Assembly (NCBI GenBank): GCA_934216155.1
Contig: CAKQBK010000082.1
Coordinates: 1 to 9,432, forward strand
Direction of reading: 5' to 3'
DNA: 9,432 nt
Source: an uncultured Dialister sp.
Lineage (GTDB): Bacteria; Bacillota; Negativicutes; Veillonellales; Dialisteraceae
The notes beneath the pieces were generated by a model that saw only the letters and a list, made by a program, of their open reading frames with translations, did no database searches and was not told the origin of the DNA. Position 1 is the first letter of the stretch, and each line of letters starts with the position of its first letter. Shown here in pieces: positions 1 through 5,627 of this stretch. The translations under genes were made by a program, and so were the position numbers.

Positions 1-72
1 GTTCTAAGGGTTCTAAGGGTTCTAAGGGTTCTAAGGGTTCTAAGGGTTCTAAGGGTTCTAAGGGTTCTAAGG
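1..72. repeat. 9-bp tandem array, GTTCTAAGG x8
   Basis: Eight exact, uninterrupted copies of GTTCTAAGG fill the left edge, and a ninth begins (GTTCT) before the sequence changes to GGCTCC. The array probably continues outside the window, so its true copy number is unknown. The unit differs at two of nine positions from the array at the right edge (GTTCTCAAG in the same rotation). No spacer separates the copies. It lies beyond the 3' end of the minus-strand hydrolase gene, so it is not in that gene's promoter. Confidence 0.97.
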
Positions 73-117
73 GTTCTGGCTCCATGAAAATCTAGCGATT
101 TTCTCGGAGCCAGAACC
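72..117. repeat. Long perfect-armed inverted repeat next to the nonamer array
   Basis: GGTTCTGGCTCC (72-83) is exactly complementary to GGAGCCAGAACC (106-117). Inside it GAAAATC (86-92) pairs with GATTTTC (97-103) around a TAGC loop, leaving only a 2x2 internal mismatch, so the whole 46 nt folds into one hairpin. The outer arm begins with the GGTTCT core of the adjoining 9-mer array. There is no T-run after the stem on either strand, so a classical intrinsic terminator is unlikely, though it lies downstream of the minus-strand hydrolase gene. It could be a transcript-end structure, a protein-binding palindrome or part of a dispersed repeat. Confidence 0.85.
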
Positions 118-120
118 TTA

Positions 121-230
121 CGATGCACATTGCTTCTCTATGTTCCGCTAACCATACCATCGCTACAGAACCTTCACATACACATCTTATCTCCATGTTC
201 TTCCAGCCATGCTACCGCTACAGAACACCA
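121..230. repeat. Imperfect 55-bp direct duplication
   Basis: Two adjacent 55-bp blocks (121-175 and 176-230) align without gaps at about 36 of 55 positions. The best conserved parts are TCTCTATGTTC/TCTCCATGTTC (135 and 190) and the exact CGCTACAGAAC (161-171 and 216-226). On the minus strand each block begins GTTCTGTAGCG, again carrying the GTTCT motif of the nearby 9-mer array. The stretch from 1 to 251 has no gene that I can support; it holds only this duplication, the hairpin and the nonamer array. Confidence 0.7.
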
Positions 231-251
231 GTCATCCCCATTGTACCACAC

Positions 252-1196
252 TTATGAGGCCTGTCTCACGAAATTCTGCACATGCTCTCGATAGGCCGGG
301 CCATTGGTGGCCATTTCCATGGTATGGGAAGCACCCTGGAAAATATAGAGCGACTTATTGCTACTGCCAGAGGCCTCTAACAGTTCTTCTGCTACGGTTG
401 ACGGTACCAATGTATCATTTCCACCGTGTAAAAATAGAACAGGAGATGTCATATGCTTCACTTGGTATACCGGATCCAGCTGGTACAACAATTTGTGGTC
501 ATGATAGAAAAGAGCTGCCTGGAAGAAAGGATTCAAAATATCCATGCCTAGCACCAATCGTTCATCCCCTGTATAAGTTAAGAGTTTATCTCGTCCCAAT
601 TCCATTAAATTGCCATAGGAACTGTCAGACACATAGAAGGAAATTTCTTTTCCCTGGTCACTACCTGCATACAGAAGTGCCATGGCAGCCCCTAAGGAAA
701 TACCGTGCATCCCAATTTTCATGGCCGGATTTTTAGATTTCAAGAAATCCACCCAACTGTCCAAATCCTCGATGTCATGGACACCCCAATCGGTGCGTTC
801 ACCGCCGCTTCCACCATGTCCTCGAAGATCGATAAGCAGCACATTGTATCCCATCTGCCGGTACATATCGATATAAGGCACGCACATAGAACGGTTCTGA
901 TATAACCCATGAATTAAAATCACTGCTTTTCTCGTATGTGCTGCATCTTCAATATAGGTACCACGAAGCATGGTGCCATCGGAAGAAGGAACGGTCACCC
1001 GCTGCCATCCATAGCGATCTTCCAGTCCTTGCATCTGTTTCAAATCAGTGCGATGATTTTCAATGCCCAATATCCGATCCCACGGCGCATACATCAATTC
1101 TTTATAGGCCACATTTCCCGCATAACATCCTGCGGCTATTCCAATGATAATCACCAAGTATATCATCCACTTGATGAGTTTCCATAAACAACCCAA
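252..1196 (-). CDS. Membrane-anchored alpha/beta hydrolase
   Basis: This 314-residue protein begins with one hydrophobic segment (about residues 9-27) and then an alpha/beta hydrolase domain. LIHG (94-97) forms the oxyanion-hole region and GISLG (165-169) is the nucleophile elbow with Ser167. Asp261 (GGNDTLVP) and His291 (ASHTMEM) complete the expected Ser-Asp-His triad. The layout resembles the Bem46/YqkD-like serine hydrolases of Firmicutes, which have an N-terminal anchor and an esterase/peptidase-like fold; the substrate cannot be read from sequence. The start is a TTG, chosen because AAAGGAG lies 7 nt upstream and no better in-frame ATG precedes the membrane segment. It is separated by 520 bp of repeats from the next gene upstream and so is probably its own transcription unit. 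No convincing promoter hexamers were found directly upstream. All catalytic residues are present. Confidence 0.9.
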   Translation of the reverse strand: MGCLWKLIKWMIYLVIIIGIAAGCYAGNVAYKELMYAPWDRILGIENHRTDLKQMQGLEDRYGWQRVTVPSSDGTMLRGTYIEDAAHTRKAVILIHGLYQNRSMCVPYIDMYRQMGYNVLLIDLRGHGGSGGERTDWGVHDIEDLDSWVDFLKSKNPAMKIGMHGISLGAAMALLYAGSDQGKEISFYVSDSSYGNLMELGRDKLLTYTGDERLVLGMDILNPFFQAALFYHDHKLLYQLDPVYQVKHMTSPVLFLHGGNDTLVPSTVAEELLEASGSSNKSLYIFQGASHTMEMATNGPAYREHVQNFVRQAS

Positions 1197-1203
1197 CTAT
1201 GTT

Positions 1204-1210
1204 CTCCTTT
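1204..1210 (-). promoter_or_regulatory. Ribosome binding site fixing a TTG start
   Basis: On the minus strand AAAGGAG is followed by 7 nt and then TTG GGT TGT TTA. This strong Shine-Dalgarno is the main reason for accepting the rare TTG as the hydrolase start. Confidence 0.75.
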
Positions 1211-1250
1211 ATGATATGAGACAATTTCATTTCAAAACACTAAGCGTGTA

Positions 1251-1285
1251 GTGAGGAGTGAGGAATTAGGAGTGAGGAGTGAAGG
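1251..1285. repeat. Heptamer tandem array (GTGAGGA type)
   Basis: Five in-phase 7-bp units: GTGAGGA, GTGAGGA, ATTAGGA, GTGAGGA, GTGAAGG. Sixteen bases of it (1266-1281) are the exact reverse complement of 1689-1704, so this array and the one at 1690-1717 form inverted borders around the 467-bp intergenic module. Just inside it CGGCGAGC (1287-1294) pairs with GCTCGCCG (1351-1358), an 8-bp stem with a 56-nt loop. Confidence 0.85.
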
Positions 1286-1382
1286 CCGGCGAGCACATCG
1301 AATTACTCTTATAACGATAGATGGTAAATCTCTTGATTTCTTTTTATATAGCTCGCCGAATTTTTGAAAACAGATAGCGACA

Positions 1383-1398
1383 TGTTTCAGGTGAAATA
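1383..1398. promoter_or_regulatory. parS-like ParB site candidate 1
   Basis: TGTTTCAGGTGAAATA matches the widely conserved ParB/Spo0J site TGTTTCACGTGAAACA at 14 of 16 positions. The mismatches are the central C (G here) and the C at position 15. It forms the left outer arm of the nested palindrome. ParB binding is inference only, and the central mismatch is a real weakness. Confidence 0.4.
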
Positions 1399-1615
1399 TG
1401 ATGTTAAAGGTTATTACTCTGCTGATTTCTTCTGTGCAACAGTTTCTGCTATCACAAGCGACAAGGTTAAAAAGATTATAAAGGGTTATGTGAAAACGGT
1501 ATTCTCATAACCTTTTATACCCCTTTTAACCTTGTCATTTGCCATTATCGTTCTATGCTAAATATTACGGTATGGGGGAAAATAATAACCTTTATATGCA
1601 ACGTTTCACGTGAAC
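1384..1615. repeat. Large nested palindrome in intergenic region
   Basis: Concentric inverted repeats share a centre near 1498-1500. The inner hairpin has 30-nt arms (1461-1490 with 1506-1535; 26 Watson-Crick pairs plus one G-T) and a 15-nt loop. The middle arms are AAAGGTTATTA (1406-1416) and TAATAACCTTT (1583-1593), an exact match. The outer arms (1386-1396 with 1604-1614) match at 10 of 11 positions. No gene is visible in 1197-1715. There is no transposase, and I saw no clear target-site duplication. It could be a MITE-like element, a structured RNA or a protein-bound locus. Confidence 0.85.
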
Positions 1616-1617
1616 TG
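1602..1617. promoter_or_regulatory. parS-like ParB site candidate 2
   Basis: CGTTTCACGTGAACTG contains the exact 12-base core GTTTCACGTGAA of the ParB consensus and the perfect palindrome TTCACGTGAA (1605-1614), for 12 of 16 matches overall. It is the right outer arm of the palindrome, mirrored against candidate 1. Confidence 0.4.
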
Positions 1618-1655
1618 CGATGATAGCCAACTTTATAAAAATAGAATAGGGTATT

Positions 1656-1682
1656 GGGGCGCTATATAATTTGATGCGCCCC
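1656..1682. repeat. GC-rich hairpin, copy A of a dispersed element
   Basis: GGGGCGC (1656-1662) pairs with GCGCCCC (1676-1682) around a 13-nt loop, TATATAATTTGAT. The same geometry (7-bp arm, 13-nt AT-rich loop, then CCACCA and a heptamer array) recurs at 5559-5585. It sits 34 bp beyond the stop of the HD gene on the transcribed strand. No T-run follows, so it is not a textbook terminator. Confidence 0.8.
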
Positions 1683-1689
1683 TTCCACC

Positions 1690-1717
1690 ACTCCTCACTC
1701 CTAACTCCTAACTAATT
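1690..1717. repeat. Heptamer array abutting the HD-gene stop codon
   Basis: Four 7-bp units (ACTCCTC, ACTCCTA, ACTCCTA, ACTAATT) run into the TAA stop of the HD gene (1716-1718). On the coding strand they read as TAGGAGT-type heptamers directly after the stop, with stop triplets in all three frames. Confidence 0.85.
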
Positions 1718-2321
1718 ACACATCTTTCCGAATATGACCACTCTCTATATTAGGTTTCAGCATAGATTCTTTCACATAGTCCCACAAAGCCTTAGAGCCT
1801 TCCGGCGTCAACTCATTTCGTTTGAAAATCTGGCTCAAAGCGATGCCGTGGTCTTTCCAGGCCTTACCGCCTGTATAATCATTGAGCATCATGGGTTGTA
1901 TATTGTCCATGGTGTGAGCAAATTTCGCTTCTGCGGTCTTTCCTTCTTCAAATTCCATCCACAAATCATAGAGCTTCTGCCCTTTATCGCCGGGAAGCAT
2001 GCCAAAGATTCTCTTGGCTCCTTTTTCTTCTTTGGCGTGCTGCGCTTCTTTGGATACACCGCTATAAGCATAGGTGTCTCCCGCATCGATTTCCACCAGA
2101 TCGTGAATCAAAAGCATGGTCACTGTCTTTAATACATCGATGGGCTCATTGCTATAGTCTGCCAGCAATATGGTCATAATCGCCATATGCCAAGCATGCT
2201 CTGCATCATTTTCCCAACGCACCGCGCCGGTAACGTAAGTCTTTCGTTCTATGAGTTTTTCTTTGTCGATTTCCCGAAAGAAATCAAAGAGTACCTGCAG
2301 TTCCTCTATCTGTTTTGTCAT
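1716..2321 (-). CDS. HD-domain hydrolase, YfbR/HDDC2-like nucleotidase
   Basis: This is a complete 201-residue cytosolic HD-superfamily protein. Conserved metal-site residues are visible: the ENDAEHAWH segment with His42, the LLIHD motif with His73-Asp74, EIDAGD at 77-82, and Asp139 in HTMDN. This set and the length fit the YfbR/HDDC2 group, in which YfbR removes the phosphate from deoxynucleoside 5'-monophosphates; the exact substrate here is inferred. An open frame continues in frame to 2480, but that would overlap the deacetylase gene and read through its terminator. I therefore place the start at ATG 2321 (MTKQIEEL), preceded by a weak GAGAAGA Shine-Dalgarno. It lies downstream of a strong terminator and so is probably transcribed separately or by read-through. 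A link to polysaccharide synthesis is not evident. Confidence 0.9.
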   Translation of the reverse strand: MTKQIEELQVLFDFFREIDKEKLIERKTYVTGAVRWENDAEHAWHMAIMTILLADYSNEPIDVLKTVTMLLIHDLVEIDAGDTYAYSGVSKEAQHAKEEKGAKRIFGMLPGDKGQKLYDLWMEFEEGKTAEAKFAHTMDNIQPMMLNDYTGGKAWKDHGIALSQIFKRNELTPEGSKALWDYVKESMLKPNIESGHIRKDV

Positions 2322-2344
2322 CCCAAATCTTCTCTCTATTCCAT

Positions 2345-2388
2345 AAAACACAAAAATGCGAAGCTCCTGAAATAGGTGCTTCGCATTT
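2345..2388 (-). terminator. Intrinsic terminator after the tandem deacetylase gene
   Basis: On the minus strand AAATGCGAAGC (2388-2378) pairs perfectly with GCTTCGCATTT (2364-2354). The 13-nt loop can extend by three CCT/AGG pairs. The stem is followed by TTTTTGTGTTTT. It starts 16 nt after the TGA stop of the deacetylase gene and ends the polysaccharide unit. Confidence 0.88.
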
Positions 2389-2403
2389 ATTATATCAATC
2401 TCG

Positions 2404-4221
2404 TCAACGACAGCAAGCCGCTTGATAGACCAATTTCTTTTCAAAATCCATGGTTCCATCTGCCGACTGGTCATATCCATCGGTCAAGTAATCAGAAAGC
2501 CTACCGACTTTAAATTTCTTTGGATCGTTATCATCTCTCTGTTCATTGACCGTTAAAAGTTCATCCAACGCTTCTGCGGTATACTTTGCAGCATCGGTCA
2601 TATGCATAATCAGGATAGAACCTTTACGAACATTTCCTTTTTCATCATATATCCCATGCTGCATGGCCCCCACCAAGGCTTGCATCGATGGTACTGCATA
2701 ATCATCGGTACTTTCAAATCCAGACACAATATAGGTATATCCGGCATTCAAAATATTTTTTACACCAGATTTACTGATAGCCAATGTGGGCGGACGGATG
2801 AATCGCGTCAGCATTGGTTTTCCCTCTACCTTCACATCTCCCACTACTTTCACCAATTCTCTGTAGGCGGTCTTTACATCTTCTGCGTATTCCGCTTCTG
2901 TCATAGGGACCATATTGCCACCATAGGTTGCATCCTGGGCTACCATGGGGCGATGACGATGGGTATGGGACGCAATGCTGTGGCCTTCTTCTGCTATAGC
3001 ACGAAGCAGATTCGGATTATTTTTCACATTCCAAGTAATAATGAAAAAAGTCCCGGTCACATGATGTTTCCTTAGTACATACAACAAATGGTTGATGGAC
3101 TTATCATTGCTCCAATCATCAAAAGTCAGGAAAATGGTATTGTCCTTCACGTTTTTCACAACGCCTGATGTATCCAACTTCTTTCGTTCTGCTGGGCTAA
3201 ATCCTCTGACCCGATCGGTTTCTTTAACTTGCGGTGCGCCAATGTATCGTTTCTTAAATTCCGTATCAAAATCAAAAGAAACATCCGCCCCGCTCATTGC
3301 TTCTTCTCTTAAAGAAGAGGGTACGTTTTCATTTTTTACAGGATAACTCCACTGATGTGCTGTGTCTTGTTGCACATCTCCCACAGAACATAGTTGATAG
3401 GATGAATCATTATTTTCATTATTTTCCGGACTATCCATAAAACTTCTATAAGCAATATTGTCTATTTTATTTTTCTTTACCCACGCCAAAATTTCCCCAG
3501 TCAGTAAAGGATTGTCCAAGAAATCTAAGCGCGTGTAAATGATCTGCCCTCGTCCCATAGATGTGACTGCTTTCCCAAAAAGATGCGCATATATATCTTC
3601 TGCTGTTTTGGCTTCCTTGTCTTTGGTCTGCACCGTATTCACAGTCTGTCCCAAAAGCTGGATTCTCATGGCCGAGCAGGCTTCATTCACTTCCGGTGTT
3701 TCTTTCCCAAACACTTGCCGGGCTATGGTGGGCTTCACGCCAAAAAGACGATTCATATTCTTTTGCAGCCGTTCTATCTGGGCACAGGTTTCATAGAAAT
3801 CTCCCTCTGTGCCGGTACGAAGACCCAAACCAATTCCATGACCGCGCCGCAAAATTTCTCGCACGGTGTCAGCATGCTTTCGGAGTTCCAATTCGGTCAC
3901 AAAAAATGTCCCTTTGGCATCCATGGCATCCAAATGGCTTAGCATATCATCCACCGATTCCCGACGTGTGAGTCCCCCAAAAGTGAGAACAATATCCTGA
4001 GCCGTGGTGGTTATAAACCGCTCCTTCGGTGCCAATTGTCCTTGATTCTGCTGCCGAAGCACTTCATACCGGGCTTCATCTTCCGGTTTGTAGGTCACCT
4101 TTTTTGCCACAACGGGAGTGGCCGTAGTCGTTGCCATTGTTGCATCGACTGCCGAGGATGGACTTCCTACAATTCCCGCCAAAAGCAAAGCCAAGGCAAT
4201 TTGTATCCATTGCTTCTTCAA
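2404..4221 (-). CDS. Secreted tandem NodB polysaccharide deacetylase (dead + active domain)
   Basis: This 605-residue protein has a Sec signal (MKK then a hydrophobic run to about 19, likely cleaved near SSAVDA) and a Thr/Ala linker. It carries two carbohydrate-esterase-4 (NodB) domains. In the first (about 75-255) the metal/base motif TFDDG reads TFGGL (80-84) and the His-x3-His motif is replaced by GLGLRTG, so it should not catalyse. In the second (about 360-560) the motifs are present: TFDDW with Asp368/Asp369, His419 and His423 in SHTHRH, FIRPP (474-478), and LIMH with His540. This predicts N- or O-deacetylation of an extracytoplasmic polymer such as poly-GlcNAc or peptidoglycan. The start is TTG with AAGGTG 5 nt upstream; it places the signal peptide correctly. 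The C-terminus ends in an odd AACCR with adjacent cysteines. It lies 90 bp after the GH18 gene and is closed by a terminator. Confidence 0.9.
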   Translation of the reverse strand: MKKQWIQIALALLLAGIVGSPSSAVDATMATTTATPVVAKKVTYKPEDEARYEVLRQQNQGQLAPKERFITTTAQDIVLTFGGLTRRESVDDMLSHLDAMDAKGTFFVTELELRKHADTVREILRRGHGIGLGLRTGTEGDFYETCAQIERLQKNMNRLFGVKPTIARQVFGKETPEVNEACSAMRIQLLGQTVNTVQTKDKEAKTAEDIYAHLFGKAVTSMGRGQIIYTRLDFLDNPLLTGEILAWVKKNKIDNIAYRSFMDSPENNENNDSSYQLCSVGDVQQDTAHQWSYPVKNENVPSSLREEAMSGADVSFDFDTEFKKRYIGAPQVKETDRVRGFSPAERKKLDTSGVVKNVKDNTIFLTFDDWSNDKSINHLLYVLRKHHVTGTFFIITWNVKNNPNLLRAIAEEGHSIASHTHRHRPMVAQDATYGGNMVPMTEAEYAEDVKTAYRELVKVVGDVKVEGKPMLTRFIRPPTLAISKSGVKNILNAGYTYIVSGFESTDDYAVPSMQALVGAMQHGIYDEKGNVRKGSILIMHMTDAAKYTAEALDELLTVNEQRDDNDPKKFKVGRLSDYLTDGYDQSADGTMDFEKKLVYQAACCR

Positions 4222-4242
4222 AACATCACCTTCTTTAGAATT

Positions 4243-4316
4243 GGTTGGCGGTTCGCAGTTGACAGTTAACTGCGAACCGCCAACTGCAAACTGCTAACTT
4301 TTAACTGCTAACTATT
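4243..4316. repeat. Perfect palindrome merged with a heptamer array
   Basis: GTTGGCGGTTCGCAGTT (4244-4260) is the exact reverse complement of 4268-4284, giving 17 bp of stem with a 7-nt loop, GACAGTT. The right arm is itself the start of seven in-phase 7-bp units (AACTGCG, AACCGCC, AACTGCA, AACTGCT, AACTTTT, AACTGCT, AACTATT; 4268-4316). The last unit includes the TAG stop of the GH18 gene. The array and palindrome occupy nearly the whole 90-bp spacer, ending just before the deacetylase ribosome binding site (4227-4232). No T-run follows the stem, so RNA processing or attenuation is more likely than full termination. Confidence 0.9.
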
Positions 4317-5337
4317 TCCCTAGATTCTTCAGCGTTACATTTCCGCCCAATCGCCAGATATAGATAGACGAAATGCCGTCTTTGGCTGCCAGGGTCATCC
4401 AGGCTTCTATCGTTTCTTTGTCCGCATACCATACTTCATAGGTATGATCTTTTTCTTTATAAGAAAAATGAAGGGCTGCGCTGGCTGCATCTCGTTCTGG
4501 CTTCGCCTGGTGTTCTTTAGCCAACTTCACTGCCGTTTCTTCTGTGATAAATTTGGCTTTTCCTTTTTGTAAGCCAAAGAATCCTACATCTTCCCAGACG
4601 CACCCACCATTGGAAAAAGCCAATCCTTTCTTTCCGGGAAGGGCTGCCATTTTCTGTATGGTCTTTTTGATGAACGCTCCATCTGCTTTAGGCCCCGGGC
4701 CACTATGCAAGCCATATAGATTATAGGCCATCACTACATATTCCGGTCCGCTGCTATAAGGAAGGTCCATGGGCATGGAAGGTTCCAGAATGATGCGTAC
4801 TTTTTTATGGGCCGAAATGGACTCAAGAAATAGAAGCTGCGTAAAGTTGGCAAATTGTTTGACCAATTCCGGATCATTATCTTTTGCTATCCGTTCATAG
4901 TCGATTTCAATACCATCAGCACCCGCATCTTCCGCGATGGATAAAATGTCTTTCACATGTTGGCGCCGAGATTCTTCGGTTCCCAAAACTTTTCGCAAGA
5001 CCGCTGTATCTTTTTCAATCGCTTTTCCTTTTTCGGGATGCACATCATTGACAAAGGTCAAGTACCGTGCCCCATTGATTTTTTGTAGCACCGGCGATTT
5101 CGGTCCATGAAGGTGTCCCTTTTCATCAAAAGTAACAGCAAAATAAGATAAGCTATCCCACATGTTTGGATTTTTTTGATATTCCTTCCATCCATTGTCT
5201 TCATCCCAGGACACCACCCAGGAAGAAAGCGTCACCGGTGGATGACTGCTGCTCACCAGCGGCTCCTCCGCCTTACAGCCGCTCGACAAAAAACAGGCCG
5301 CCAGGAGCACTGCGCCAAGTATGTATTTTCGTTTCAT
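4312..5337 (-). CDS. GH18-fold lipoprotein, YaaH-like glycosidase candidate
   Basis: This 341-residue protein has a lipoprotein signal: MKRK, a hydrophobic run, and Cys at 15 (LLAAC) and 21 (LSSGC), either of which could be lipidated. The rest is a glycoside hydrolase 18 barrel. The signature DGIEIDYE (141-148) retains the catalytic Glu148 and Asp146, with Glu in place of the usual Asp at 144. MAYN (203-206) corresponds to the substrate-contacting MxYD strand with Asn for Asp. VWYADKETI and IWRLGG near the C-terminus resemble the YaaH/SleL type of bacterial GH18 proteins. It probably cleaves or binds a beta-linked GlcNAc-containing glycan at the membrane surface. The two conservative substitutions leave activity uncertain. 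The start is ATG with AAAGGA 7 nt upstream. It lies between the synthase pair and the deacetylase, which suggests it trims the same polymer. Confidence 0.88.
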   Translation of the reverse strand: MKRKYILGAVLLAACFLSSGCKAEEPLVSSSHPPVTLSSWVVSWDEDNGWKEYQKNPNMWDSLSYFAVTFDEKGHLHGPKSPVLQKINGARYLTFVNDVHPEKGKAIEKDTAVLRKVLGTEESRRQHVKDILSIAEDAGADGIEIDYERIAKDNDPELVKQFANFTQLLFLESISAHKKVRIILEPSMPMDLPYSSGPEYVVMAYNLYGLHSGPGPKADGAFIKKTIQKMAALPGKKGLAFSNGGCVWEDVGFFGLQKGKAKFITEETAVKLAKEHQAKPERDAASAALHFSYKEKDHTYEVWYADKETIEAWMTLAAKDGISSIYIWRLGGNVTLKNLGK

Positions 5338-5360
5338 AGTTTTTCCTTTAGGTGATGTTG

Positions 5361-5549
5361 TTAGTTGTTAGTTGTTGGTTTATCCACCGTATTCTTAGTA
5401 TACATTCTGCACAAAGGCATAACGTTATTGGTTTGAGGTTTAAGGTTTTGGCTTATCAAACAAACCATAAACCTTAAATCAATGACGTTGTGTATTCGTG
5501 CGAAATGTGCAGCAAGAACGCGGCACATAAACCAACAACTACCAACTAC
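5361..5549. repeat. Nested palindrome bordered by inverted heptamers
   Basis: The left border is TTAGTTG, TTAGTTG, TTGGTTT (5361-5381) and the right border is its inverse (5529-5549); arms 5362-5381 and 5529-5548 pair at 19 of 20 positions. Inside, CTGCACA (5407-5413) pairs with TGTGCAG (5506-5512). AACGTTATTGGTTT (5421-5434) pairs with 5476-5489 at 12 of 14, and TTTAAGGTTT (5439-5448) pairs exactly with AAACCTTAAA (5469-5478). All are nearly concentric. There is no gene in 5338-5627. A TATACT-like -10 box for the GH18 gene lies at 5397-5402 on the minus strand, but no good -35 goes with it. Confidence 0.85.
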
Positions 5550-5558
5550 ATATAATCC

Positions 5559-5585
5559 GCGGCGCTATCAAATTTTGTGCGCCGC
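5559..5585. repeat. GC-rich hairpin, copy B of a dispersed element
   Basis: GCGGCGC (5559-5565) pairs with GCGCCGC (5579-5585) around TATCAAATTTTGT (13 nt). Arm length, loop length, loop composition and the trailing CCACCA match the copy at 1656-1682. It lies just beyond the stop of the 618-aa gene on the transcribed strand. It has no T-run. Confidence 0.8.
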
Positions 5586-5592
5586 CACCACC

Positions 5593-5627
5593 ATTCCTAA
5601 TTCCTCATTCCAAATTCCTAATTGCTT
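5593..5627. repeat. Heptamer array ending at the stop codon of the 618-aa gene
   Basis: Five 7-bp units (ATTCCTA, ATTCCTC, ATTCCAA, ATTCCTA, ATTGCTT) end at the base before the TAA stop (5628-5630). On the coding strand this is a TAGGAAT-type array starting immediately after the gene. Confidence 0.87.

Noticed and set aside
1..72. CRISPR array or telomere-like repeat
   Set aside because: The copies are contiguous 9-mers without spacers, so this is not CRISPR. TTCTAAGGG only resembles eukaryotic telomere units, and the genes are plainly bacterial.
1251..1717. Insertion sequence
   Set aside because: There are inverted borders, but no transposase frame and no clear target-site duplication were seen. 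It is reported only as a repeat module.
2322..2480. Longer N-terminus (53 extra residues) for the HD protein
   Set aside because: It would overlap the deacetylase 3' end and read across the terminator. The 201-aa form matches the family's length and begins cleanly before the HD fold.
5559..5585. Rho-independent terminator after the 618-aa gene
   Set aside because: The stem is good, but ATTATATG follows instead of a T-run on the transcribed strand.
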